A stretch of 10,755 nucleotides of DNA from Xanthobacteraceae bacterium (GTDB lineage Bacteria > Pseudomonadota > Alphaproteobacteria > Rhizobiales > Xanthobacteraceae), in assembly GCA_030040825.1 (NCBI GenBank), contig JASHSY010000300.1, positions 1 to 10,755 on the forward strand. The letters run 5' to 3'. The notes under the pieces are model-generated. The model was not told the origin of the DNA and searched no databases. It worked only from the letters and a program-made list of their open reading frames with translations. Made by a program: the position numbers and the translations under genes. Positions 1-6,726 of this stretch are shown here, in pieces (within the stretch, counting starts at the first letter, position 1; each line of letters opens with the position of its first letter).

Positions 1-1502
1 CCGGTGACGTGGAAGAGAATGATCAGTCCCTTGCCACGTCGCGCGGCGGTAACAAGCGGTGTGCCGTCGGCAAGCGTCGCCCAGGTGTTTTCGCTCAATG
101 CAGCATCGGGCTCGGCCAATACCTGCCGGCTGACGGTTACGTCAGTGGGTACGGCGAGCCCGTTGAACGGGCCGTCGTGCGAAAAGGCCGCCAGCGGCTG
201 CGGTTTGTCCCAGCTCAAGCTGCCGCCGAGAATGCGTCCGCCACGACGCAGCCGCACCGGAACCAGATCGTCGTTGGACGCCGCAAGGCGAGGGCCGGCG
301 AAACGCAGCAAGACCCCGCCTTCCTCGATCCAATGCGCCAGCCGATCGTGGGCGTCGCCCGCGACATTGCCGACATCTGCGAGGACCAGCATCGGCACAT
401 GTTGATCGAGAAAGTGCGTCACCGCTTCGGCCGGCGATTCGCCTTGCGCCAATCTCACGTCGGCGAACGGACCGAGCGCGCGACTGATGTAATAGCTTGA
501 CGAGAGGAGCGGCTGCGAGGTGTCGGCAGTCGCGCCGGATACAATGCCGACGGTCCGGCGACGCCAGCGCTTGTCGAGCAGTTGCACGGCGCCTGCAGAA
601 TGCTCGCCGGCAATTTCGATGCGGGCGATGTCGTTGCGCAATTCGACCGGCAGATTGAATTGCGCATCAGTCTCCCGCTCATCCGTCGTGAAGCTAAAGG
701 GAGCTTCGCCAAGCGTCAGGCCCTTGAGATCGAGCGCGCGCAAAGAACCGCTCGCCGGGGCTTCGGTGTTTGCGCGCAATACTTTCACGCTGAGCCCGCC
801 GGCCGCATTATCGGTCGCGGTGAGCGCGTGCGGCCCGGCGATGCCGCCGGAGACGACGGTCATTGCCCGCGTGCCAATCATCGGCGCCAAGGCTTTGACG
901 AATTCGGCGCCGCGTCCGAGATCGATACCATCGGCCAGCCAGACCAGTTCAACGTCGTGCGTTTGGTCGAGGAAGCGGGCGAGGGCGGGTAGTGCTTCGG
1001 TACGGTCGACCGTATGCGGCTTGGGCTTGATCTGGTGCAGCCGCACCCGCGCGGCGGCCGCGGTGGCGAAGGAAATGTCACGGGTGCCCTCCGAAAGCGG
1101 AATAAGCGCCACCGCGCGATGATCGTTCTCGGCGCGCGCGATGATGTCGTCGGCGGTACGCAAACGCCCGTCCCAGGCGGCTGCCGCCGGCCAGCCGTCA
1201 TCGATCAAGATGGCGACCGGCGCGCGGGTCTTCATTGCCGCGACCGGGGGGTTCCACAATGGGCCGGCGGCGGCGATGATCAGAAGGGCAGCAAGCGCAA
1301 GCCGCAACAGCGTCAACCACCACGGCGTGCGAGCCGGGGTCTCCTCCTTGGGCGCGATTTCCAGGAGAAGCCGCGTCGGCGGAAAGTCGACCCGTCGCGG
1401 CCGCGGCGGAATGAGCCGCAGCAACCACCACAGGACCGGCAGCGTCAGGAGGCCGATCAGCACCACGGGTTCGGCAAAGCCCAGTGGCAATGCACCGATC
1501 AT
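1..1502 (-). CDS. BatA/DUF4159-type membrane protein, N-terminal 500 residues (partial at left edge)
   Basis: The frame is open from the ATG at 1502 to the window edge, giving 500 codons with no stop, so the C-terminal part is missing. The N-terminus has the BatA-type layout: a hydrophobic segment at about residues 10-30 (ending in LPVLWWLLRL), a short basic linker with PPRPRR, and a second hydrophobic segment at about 61-82. A VWA-like strand follows at about 96-102 (VAILIDDGW), but it lacks a full DxSxS metal site. The remainder looks periplasmic and contains an amidotransferase-like stretch near the edge (PMLVLADVGN; later EEGGVLLRFAG). From memory, alphaproteobacterial proteins of this type are about 900-950 residues long and end in a DUF4159 domain, which cannot be seen here. 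The start overlaps the DUF58 stop by four bases (ATGA, 1502-1499), implying translational coupling. The likely role is as the envelope partner of the MoxR/DUF58 pair; the function is not established. Confidence 0.85.
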   Translation of the reverse strand, partial: MIGALPLGFAEPVVLIGLLTLPVLWWLLRLIPPRPRRVDFPPTRLLLEIAPKEETPARTPWWLTLLRLALAALLIIAAAGPLWNPPVAAMKTRAPVAILIDDGWPAAAAWDGRLRTADDIIARAENDHRAVALIPLSEGTRDISFATAAAARVRLHQIKPKPHTVDRTEALPALARFLDQTHDVELVWLADGIDLGRGAEFVKALAPMIGTRAMTVVSGGIAGPHALTATDNAAGGLSVKVLRANTEAPASGSLRALDLKGLTLGEAPFSFTTDERETDAQFNLPVELRNDIARIEIAGEHSAGAVQLLDKRWRRRTVGIVSGATADTSQPLLSSSYYISRALGPFADVRLAQGESPAEAVTHFLDQHVPMLVLADVGNVAGDAHDRLAHWIEEGGVLLRFAGPRLAASNDDLVPVRLRRGGRILGGSLSWDKPQPLAAFSHDGPFNGLAVPTDVTVSRQVLAEPDAALSENTWATLADGTPLVTAARRGKGLIILFHVT

Positions 1503-2455
1503 GCTGGCGCCCGTAGCTGGCCGGCTTGGTGACGGTGCGCGCCGTTGTCGGCGAACTCGCCACCGATACGGCCGTGCAACGCCAACAGGAGCTCAGTTGG
1601 CGGACGGTCGGTACGGTGGATGATGAAGCTCCAGCCGAGCCTGTCGGTTTCGCTGCGGATTTCGGCGCGGTGACGCGCCACCCGTGCCGCGTAGTCGGCG
1701 CGCCAATTTTGCGCGCGGCCCGCAGTGATGCGGCCGCCGCCTTCCGGTTCGACGAATTCGATGCGCCCCCAATAGGGAAACGTCTCCTCGGCGGGATCGA
1801 CGATTTGCACGATATGGCCATGCGCGCCGCTAGCGGCGAGTTGCGTGATGGTGCGCCGTATGTCGCCGATGTCGCTCCACAAATCGGACAACAGCACGAT
1901 TTCGGACAGCGGCGAAGGCGAAAAGTTCGGCGGCAGGCTGACGCGCTCGCCGCGGTCGTGGACGATCGTTTGTGCCATACGGTCGATGACGTTGCGGCTG
2001 CCGGTCGGGCGCAGGAGTCCGGGCACACCGACCCGTTCGCCACCCTCGACCAGAATCTCGGCGAGGGCCAGCGCCACAACCAGCGTCCGATAAAGCTTGG
2101 TGTCGCGCACAAGCTGCGAAGCAAACACCATCGACGGGGACCGGTCGGGCCAGATCCATACCGTGTGCGCGGCTTCCCATTCCTGTTCGCGCACATACAG
2201 ATGGTCGTCACGCGCCGAGCGCCGCCAGTCGACGCGCGAAGCCGGCTCGCCGGACACGAAGCGGCGATACTGCCAAAAGTTCTCGCCGGAACCGGCGCGG
2301 CGGCGTCCGTGCAGGCCGTGCACCACCGTTGCCGCCACGCGGCGCGCTTCGAGGATCAGCCGCGGCATCGCGGCGGCCAGCGTGCGGCCTTCGCCAACCG
2401 CGCGTTGTACCGACGAGCGATCGTGATCAGACCCGCGCCTGGTCTCGCTCGCCAT
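1499..2455 (-). CDS. DUF58 domain protein (MoxR-associated, VWA-like)
   Basis: This 318-residue protein carries the DUF58 core at about residues 57-115. It shows the family pattern of a GENFWQYRRF block, then SGEPASRVDWRRSAR, then a strand leading into WPDRSPSM. D104, S106 and S108 in the last block form a DxSxS MIDAS-like metal site of VWA folds. No transmembrane segment is evident, unlike longer DUF58 proteins, so it is probably cytosolic. The start lies 4 bases after the moxR stop, and the stop overlaps the next gene by four bases, so the three genes form one transcription unit. In this widespread arrangement the MoxR ATPase is thought to act on VWA-type partners such as this one, but the substrate is unknown. 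The family assignment is firm; the biological role is inferred from neighbours. Confidence 0.92.
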   Translation of the reverse strand: MASETRRGSDHDRSSVQRAVGEGRTLAAAMPRLILEARRVAATVVHGLHGRRRAGSGENFWQYRRFVSGEPASRVDWRRSARDDHLYVREQEWEAAHTVWIWPDRSPSMVFASQLVRDTKLYRTLVVALALAEILVEGGERVGVPGLLRPTGSRNVIDRMAQTIVHDRGERVSLPPNFSPSPLSEIVLLSDLWSDIGDIRRTITQLAASGAHGHIVQIVDPAEETFPYWGRIEFVEPEGGGRITAGRAQNWRADYAARVARHRAEIRSETDRLGWSFIIHRTDRPPTELLLALHGRIGGEFADNGAHRHQAGQLRAPA

Positions 2456-2459
2456 CCGT

Positions 2460-3470
2460 TTATCCGATCCGCGCCTTCAGGCGTCCGATCACCGCTTCGA
2501 TGCTTTCACCCTCGGCGCGTGCGGTGAAGGTCAGCGCCATGCGGTGCTTGAGCACCGGCTCGGCGAGATCGAGCACATCGTCGATCGAAGGCGCCAACCG
2601 CCGGTCGAGCAGGGCGCGCGCACGAACCGCCAGCATCAGGGCTTGGCTCGCGCGCGGAGACGGTCCCCAGGAAATGAGCTTGGCGGCGTCGCCGCCTTCT
2701 GTGCCGGGCCGCGCCGACCGCACCAAAGCGAGAATTGCTTCGACCACCGATTCGCCGACCGGCAATCGCCGCACCAAACGCTGCGCGGCCATCAGCTCCT
2801 CGGCGGTCATCGCCGCTTTGGCGCGGGTTTCCTCCGCGCCGGTGGTCTCGAACAGGATTTTTCGTTCCGCGCCACGATCCGGATAATCGACGTCGATCTC
2901 CATCAGAAAGCGGTCGAGCTGTGCCTCGGGAAGCGGATAGGTACCTTCCTGCTCGATCGGATTTTGCGTGGCGAGGACGTGGAAGGGCCGCGGCAGATCG
3001 TGACGCGTGCCGGCGACCGTGACGTGTTGCTCTTGCATTGCCTGCAACAGCGCCGATTGCGTACGCGGGCTGGCGCGGTTGATCTCGTCGGCCATCAGAA
3101 GTTGGGCAAAAACCGGGCCGGACAGAAACCGGAAACTCCGTTTGCCGCTTTGGCTCTCCTCCAGCACTTCGGTGCCGAGAATGTCGGACGGCATCAAATC
3201 GGGCGTGAACTGGATGCGCTTGGCATCGAGCCCGAGAACTGTGCCCATGGTTTCGACCAGCTTGGTCTTGGCCAATCCAGGCACGCCAAGCAGAAGCGCA
3301 TGGCCGCCGGAAAGGATGGTGACGAGCGCCTGCTCGATGACCTTGTCCTGGCCGAAAATAACGGTACCGATCGCGGCCTTGGCCGCGCGAATGTGATCGG
3401 CACTCGCTTCGGCCGAACGCACGATCATGTCTTCGAGCTTTTCGAGGCCGTCTCCGCCGGCAGCGGGCAT
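2460..3470 (-). CDS. moxR: MoxR-family AAA+ ATPase
   Basis: MoxR ATPases are chaperone-like AAA+ proteins that remodel or activate partners, usually VWA-domain proteins encoded next door. Counting from the upstream methionine at 3488, the sequence shows Walker A GVPGLAKT at 68-75, Walker B LLMADE at 130-135, sensor 1 ATQN at 173-176, the EAQLDRF element at 188-194, and a sensor-2 region near GPSPRASQAL. All catalytic elements are intact. I place the start at 3470 rather than 3488: an AAGGAG Shine-Dalgarno sequence (3482-3477) sits six bases before the ATG at 3470, and nothing comparable precedes 3488. That makes the protein 336 residues, the usual size for the family. It heads the moxR-DUF58-DUF4159 operon and is transcribed away from the DUF1285 gene. 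The family call is very secure; the exact start is likely but not proven. Confidence 0.95.
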   Translation of the reverse strand: MPAAGGDGLEKLEDMIVRSAEASADHIRAAKAAIGTVIFGQDKVIEQALVTILSGGHALLLGVPGLAKTKLVETMGTVLGLDAKRIQFTPDLMPSDILGTEVLEESQSGKRSFRFLSGPVFAQLLMADEINRASPRTQSALLQAMQEQHVTVAGTRHDLPRPFHVLATQNPIEQEGTYPLPEAQLDRFLMEIDVDYPDRGAERKILFETTGAEETRAKAAMTAEELMAAQRLVRRLPVGESVVEAILALVRSARPGTEGGDAAKLISWGPSPRASQALMLAVRARALLDRRLAPSIDDVLDLAEPVLKHRMALTFTARAEGESIEAVIGRLKARIG

Positions 3471-3660
3471 GGCTAACTCCTTCGGCATTGCCGCATTGCA
3501 TGGCGGCGTATCGCATCAGATTCGCAACGTCGGTACGAATCACGGCGGCGTGCTCGGCCCCGCTATTGCGCTGCAATAAACGCGCTAGCATCATAACAGT
3601 TCGAAGGGGAGCGGCACCCGTTCGGACATAGTGTCCATGTGTCCAGCTTCAAGGCAAACC
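3471..3660. promoter_or_regulatory. Divergent intergenic region between moxR and the DUF1285 gene
   Basis: Both operons start outward from this space, so it must hold two promoters, although I see no convincing -35/-10 pair on either strand. It contains two short dyads: TATTGC-GCT-GCAATA (3564-3578) and GGACA-TAG-TGTCC (3624-3636). Either could bind a dimeric regulator, but both are short enough to arise by chance. No RNA gene or small coding sequence is apparent. Confidence 0.35.
3477..3482 (-). promoter_or_regulatory. Shine-Dalgarno site of moxR (decides the start)
   Basis: The minus strand reads AAGGAG followed by the six-base spacer TTAGCC and then ATG at 3470. This is a near-perfect ribosome binding site. 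It falls inside the longer reading frame that begins at 3488, which argues that the first six codons of that longer frame are untranslated leader. Confidence 0.75.
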
Positions 3661-4257
3661 ATGGCCAAGGAAGGGCAGCCGGGCCTGGAAGGAATCGCCA
3701 GCGCACTCAACCGCGCTGCCGGTCAGGCAAAAGGCCCGCCTCCCGTCGAGCGGTGGAACCCGCCATTCTGCGGCGATCTCGACATGCGCATCGCCGCCGA
3801 CGGCACTTGGTTCTATTTGAAGACGCCGATCGGCCGGCCGGCACTGGTCAAATTGTTTGCTTCCGTGCTCAAGCGAGAGGGCGATAAATATTTTTTGGTG
3901 ACCCCGGTGGAAAAGTGCGGCCTCCAGGTCGAGGACGCTCCTTTCATGGCCGTCGAGCTCGACGTCAAAGAATCATCGGCAGGGCAAGTGCTCAAGTTCC
4001 GGACGAACGTCGACGATTGGGTTGCGTGCGGGCCACAGCATGCATTGCGTTTCGAGCCGGAGCTCAAAACCGGCGGGCTTAAGCCCTATTTACACGTGCG
4101 CCGCGAATTGTGGGCGAAGGTGACACGCGCCCTGTTCTTCGACCTTGTCGAACTCGGTGAGGAGCGCGAGGTTTCCGGCAAAGCCATGTTCGGCGTGTCG
4201 TCAAATGGAATGTTCTTTCCGATGGCGCCGGCCGAACAGGTGAGGGACTTTGCGTGA
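3661..4257 (+). CDS. DUF1285 domain protein
   Basis: This protein of 198 residues (from the ATG at 3661) matches DUF1285: a W-N-P-P-F-CGDLDMRI block at about 32-44, then G-T-W, TPIGRPALVKLFASVL at about 55-70, and YFLVTPVEK at about 77-85. Its biochemical function is unknown. In-frame starts exist upstream at 3631 (GTG) and 3637 (ATG). I prefer 3661 because AAGG (3651-3654) precedes it by six bases and the conserved part of the family begins soon after; the longer forms would add 10 or 8 residues. It is first in a four-gene chain with a CoA pyrophosphatase, a small membrane protein and the CCA-adding enzyme, and its stop overlaps the next start by four bases. No signal peptide or membrane segment is seen, so it is probably cytosolic. 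Confidence 0.88.
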   Translation: MAKEGQPGLEGIASALNRAAGQAKGPPPVERWNPPFCGDLDMRIAADGTWFYLKTPIGRPALVKLFASVLKREGDKYFLVTPVEKCGLQVEDAPFMAVELDVKESSAGQVLKFRTNVDDWVACGPQHALRFEPELKTGGLKPYLHVRRELWAKVTRALFFDLVELGEEREVSGKAMFGVSSNGMFFPMAPAEQVRDFA

Positions 4258-4913
4258 GCGAGCAACAGACGGCGCTGCGACAGCCGGCGGAGGAGTTCTT
4301 CGAGCGCGCCCGAACGCGGCTTGTTCTCGAAGTGCCGCCGGCTCTGACCGATCCGCAAGCCAAGGGCGCACGCGGCGATCTCGATCTTAATCCGGCGATG
4401 TGGGAGCAGGCGGGTGTCAGTGCGACAAGGCCGGCCGCCGTGCTCGTGCCGGTCGTCGATCGCCGCGAACCGACCGTTTTGTTCACTCTGCGCACGAAGG
4501 AGCTCAACAGCCATGCAGGGCAGGTGGCTTTTCCCGGCGGCAAGATCGACCCCGAGGATGAAAGCCCCGTTGCGGCGGCGCTGCGTGAAGCCAAGGAGGA
4601 GATCGGGCTTCCGCCGACCCTGATCGAGCCGCTCGGTTATCTTGATCTCTATCTCACATTCTCCGGCTTTCGGATTCTGCCGACGGTCGCGCGGGTGAAG
4701 CCGGATTTCGCGCTTAAGCTCAATCCGCGCGAGGTCGTCGAGACATTCGAAGTACCTCTTGCTTTCCTGATGACGCCGGAAAACCAGCAACGCCGCAGCC
4801 GAGAATGGAAAGGAATTCAGCGCGAATATTACGCGATCCCATTCGGCGACCGCTACATTTGGGGTATCACCGCGGGTATTGTGCGCAATCTCTACGACCG
4901 GGTTTACCGATGA
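4254..4913 (+). CDS. Nudix hydrolase, CoA pyrophosphatase type
   Basis: Enzymes of this class cleave coenzyme A or related CoA species to 3',5'-ADP and 4'-phosphopantetheine, using divalent metal. The 219-residue protein shows the CoA-pyrophosphatase (UPF0035/PCD1) signature: LFTLRTKELNSHAGQ at about 76-90, FPGG at 93-96, and the Nudix helix REAKEEIG at 111-118 with its metal-binding glutamates. It also keeps GYLDLY and the hydrophobic FRILPTVARV element seen in this family. Translation begins at a GTG that overlaps the DUF1285 stop (GTGA, 4254-4257), with GAGGG at 4242-4246 as ribosome site seven bases upstream. The end overlaps the next gene by four bases (ATGA). Substrate preference is inferred from the signature. 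The length and all motifs look normal. Confidence 0.93.
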   Translation: MSEQQTALRQPAEEFFERARTRLVLEVPPALTDPQAKGARGDLDLNPAMWEQAGVSATRPAAVLVPVVDRREPTVLFTLRTKELNSHAGQVAFPGGKIDPEDESPVAAALREAKEEIGLPPTLIEPLGYLDLYLTFSGFRILPTVARVKPDFALKLNPREVVETFEVPLAFLMTPENQQRRSREWKGIQREYYAIPFGDRYIWGITAGIVRNLYDRVYR

Positions 4914-5173
4914 TTCGGCCAGTCGCCACCGAGATCGTGCTGTTTCTCGTCCCCTTCGTCCTCTATGCGGCGTATCTTGCCGCAACGCGCGCCGGCGTGC
5001 TCCAGCCGCAATCATGGACGGTGCGTCATATTGCCGGCCTGCTCATCGCCTCGCTCATTCTGATGGTCGGTAGCTTTCTGGTGCTCGCGCAGTTCGGTGG
5101 CGCACCGCCCGGTTCGACCTACGTGCCGGCGCATATCGAGGGCGGCAAGTTAGTGCCGCAGACGACACGGTGA
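4910..5173 (+). CDS. Small DUF6111 family membrane protein
   Basis: This is an 87-residue protein with two predicted membrane helices, about residues 8-26 (IVLFLVPFVLYAAYLAA) and 41-61 (IAGLLIASLILMVGSFLVLA). A hydrophilic tail follows with GGAPPGSTYVPAHIEGGKLVP. That layout and the tail fit the DUF6111 family as I recall it, found between the CoA pyrophosphatase and CCA genes in rhizobia and relatives. The function is unknown. It starts inside the stop of the Nudix gene (ATGA, 4910-4913) and ends inside the start of cca (GTGA, 5170-5173), so it is certainly co-transcribed and probably translationally coupled with both. Confidence 0.82.
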   Translation: MIRPVATEIVLFLVPFVLYAAYLAATRAGVLQPQSWTVRHIAGLLIASLILMVGSFLVLAQFGGAPPGSTYVPAHIEGGKLVPQTTR

Positions 5174-6441
5174 CGCCAATCCCGCACCTTGCCGACGCGG
5201 CGTGGCTGAAATCCGGCGCGGCGGCAAGGTTGCTTGCACTGCTCAACGGCGACGGCGAAGAAGCGCGTGCGATCGGTGGCGCGGTGCGCGATGCGTTATG
5301 GAAAATTCCGGTCGGCGAGATCGATATTGCGACCACGGCGTTGCCCGAGGAAGTGATGCGCCGCGTTGCGGCTTCCGGGGGAAGGGCGGTGCCAACCGGC
5401 ATCGATCATGGCACCGTAACCGCCATCCTTGACGGCCGTCCGTTCGAAGTCACGACGTTGCGCGAGGACGTCGAGACTTTCGGCCGCAAGGCGCGAGTCA
5501 TGTTCGGCCGCGACTGGAAGACGGACGCCGAACGCCGCGATTTCACGATCAACGCGCTTTCGGCGTCGCCGGACGGAACGGTGCACGACTATGTCGGCGC
5601 GTTGGACGATATCAGCGCCCGCCGCGTTCGTTTCATCGGTGAGCCGCGGCGGCGAATTGAAGAGGATTATCTGCGCATTCTGCGCTTCTTCCGTTTTCAC
5701 GCGTATTTCGGCAACGGCGCGCCGGATGCGGCAGGCTTGCATGCGTGCATCAGCGAGCGCGGCGGCCTCGGAACACTGTCGCGCGAGCGTGTGCGCATGG
5801 AGATGCTCAAGCTGTTGCTCGCTCCACACGCGACGCCGACATTGGCAGTGATGGCCGAGAGCGGGCTTCTGGGCATGGTGTTTGGCGGGATCGGCTATCT
5901 GGCGAGCTTCGAGAACCTGGTGAAAGTGGAGGCGGCGACCGGCGCCGAACCTGATGCGGTGCGCCGCCTCGGCGCGATTGGTGTCTGGGTGGCGGAAGAT
6001 GCTGAGCGGCTAACCGAACGGCTGCGACTGGCGAACGCGGAATCCGATCGGCTGCTCGCGCTGGAAAACTGGTGGCGTATTGCGCCTGACGCCGAGAAAC
6101 AACCGGCGCGCGCGCTGCTTTACCAACTCGGCCCACGAGCTTTCGGCGACCGCGTTCTCACCGCCTGGGCGCGGTCGCAAGCCGGTGCGGCCGATGCGAG
6201 CTGGCGCGCGCTGGCCGACTTGCCGAGGCACTGGACGGCGCCGGCGTTCCCGCTCAAAGCGGCTGATTTCACGCGGCGGGGCGTTGTCGCAGGTCCGGCC
6301 CTCGGTGCAGTGCTACGCGCCGCCGAGGCGGTCTGGATTGGCGATGATTTTCCGCTCGATCATGCGGCGCTCGAAGCAATTGCCGACCGCGCCGCGCGGT
6401 CGGCAACCGGCGCTAGTCGGGATAAAGTCAGCCGAGAATGA
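5170..6441 (+). CDS. cca: CCA tRNA nucleotidyltransferase (class II, poly(A) polymerase family)
   Basis: This enzyme adds or repairs the 3' CCA end of tRNAs using CTP and ATP. The 423-residue protein has the class II head domain: GGAVRD at 36-41, the metal site at E50-I-D52, RRDFTINAL at 122-130, and the EEDYLRILRFFRF segment at 164-176. An all-helical C-terminal part follows. The first metal-binding carboxylate, usually Asp, is Glu here (GEIDIA). The GTG start overlaps the DUF6111 stop by four bases, and no good ribosome site precedes it, so translation probably depends on coupling. There is no HD domain, so a repair phosphatase activity of the E. coli type is not expected. It is the last gene of the chain and ends with a strong hairpin in its final codons. 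Confidence 0.94.
   Translation: MTPIPHLADAAWLKSGAAARLLALLNGDGEEARAIGGAVRDALWKIPVGEIDIATTALPEEVMRRVAASGGRAVPTGIDHGTVTAILDGRPFEVTTLREDVETFGRKARVMFGRDWKTDAERRDFTINALSASPDGTVHDYVGALDDISARRVRFIGEPRRRIEEDYLRILRFFRFHAYFGNGAPDAAGLHACISERGGLGTLSRERVRMEMLKLLLAPHATPTLAVMAESGLLGMVFGGIGYLASFENLVKVEAATGAEPDAVRRLGAIGVWVAEDAERLTERLRLANAESDRLLALENWWRIAPDAEKQPARALLYQLGPRAFGDRVLTAWARSQAGAADASWRALADLPRHWTAPAFPLKAADFTRRGVVAGPALGAVLRAAEAVWIGDDFPLDHAALEAIADRAARSATGASRDKVSRE
6380..6406 (+). repeat. Perfect 12-bp hairpin within the 3' end of cca
   Basis: TTGCCGACCGCG (6380-6391) is followed by the loop CCG and its exact reverse complement (6395-6406). The structure lies 33 bases before the cca stop triplet, and no run of T follows, so it is not a canonical intrinsic terminator. 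It could stabilise the 3' end of the four-gene mRNA or serve as a 3' processing boundary. The 12-bp perfect stem is stronger than expected by chance, even in GC-rich DNA. Confidence 0.7.
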
Positions 6442-6478
6442 ATCTCGGTCGTGTCGGGGATTGCATCGGAACGTTTGC

Positions 6479-6618
6479 CACGACGGCCGGTTCAACGAAT
6501 GGAGCTGGGACAAGCAGGTCAAGGATAATCTGGCGCAGGCCGGTTCAGCAACATCCGCATCATACCGGAATCCTTCCTGGTTCGCGCAACCCGCGAGCCG
6601 GCAAATTCCCGGCGGTGA
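6479..6618 (+). pseudogene. Frameshifted remnant of a small protein (probable)
   Basis: Two adjacent frames read like one broken protein. From 6479 the frame gives HDGRFNEWSWDKQVKDN and then LAQAG. One base out of phase, from 6544, comes FSNIRIIPESFLVRAT, ending at a TGA at 6616-6618. Restoring one T near 6544 joins them at the phrase NLAQAG/FSNIR. I recall small exported alphaproteobacterial proteins with a similar pattern (an N-L-x-x-A-G-F motif followed by P-x-S-F-L-V-x-A), but could not search for them. No start codon or signal peptide in phase is visible, and the sequence after FLVRAT degenerates. It lies between the convergent ends of cca and the glycosyltransferase. The rest of the 285-base gap, 6442-6478 and 6619-6726, shows nothing except a small imperfect hairpin at 6636-6654. 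Confidence 0.45.
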
Positions 6619-6726
6619 AATTCTATCGATAAGCCAAGCTGGTCAACCAAGCTTCGCTCGTCGATCCATCAAACATGAAGATCGTCAAACAAGAAAATCG
6701 TCGCGATCACCACCGAATGGGCAGTT

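Noticed and set aside
1526..2527. Long plus-strand open frame (333 codons) opposite the DUF58 gene
   Set aside because: It is a mirror of GC-rich codon bias. The translation is low in complexity with no domain signs, while the minus strand carries a clear DUF58 protein.
2544..3476. Plus-strand open frame (310 codons) opposite moxR
   Set aside because: It is antisense to a gene with complete AAA+ motifs, and its own translation shows no recognisable domain.
4086..5015. Minus-strand open frame (309 codons) opposite the Nudix gene
   Set aside because: It crosses three well-supported genes of the opposite strand and has no motif or ribosome site.
6636..6654. Imperfect hairpin AAGCTGGT / ACCAAGCTT as a terminator of the glycosyltransferase gene
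   Set aside because: The stem is short with a bulge and a very small loop, and no T run follows on either strand.
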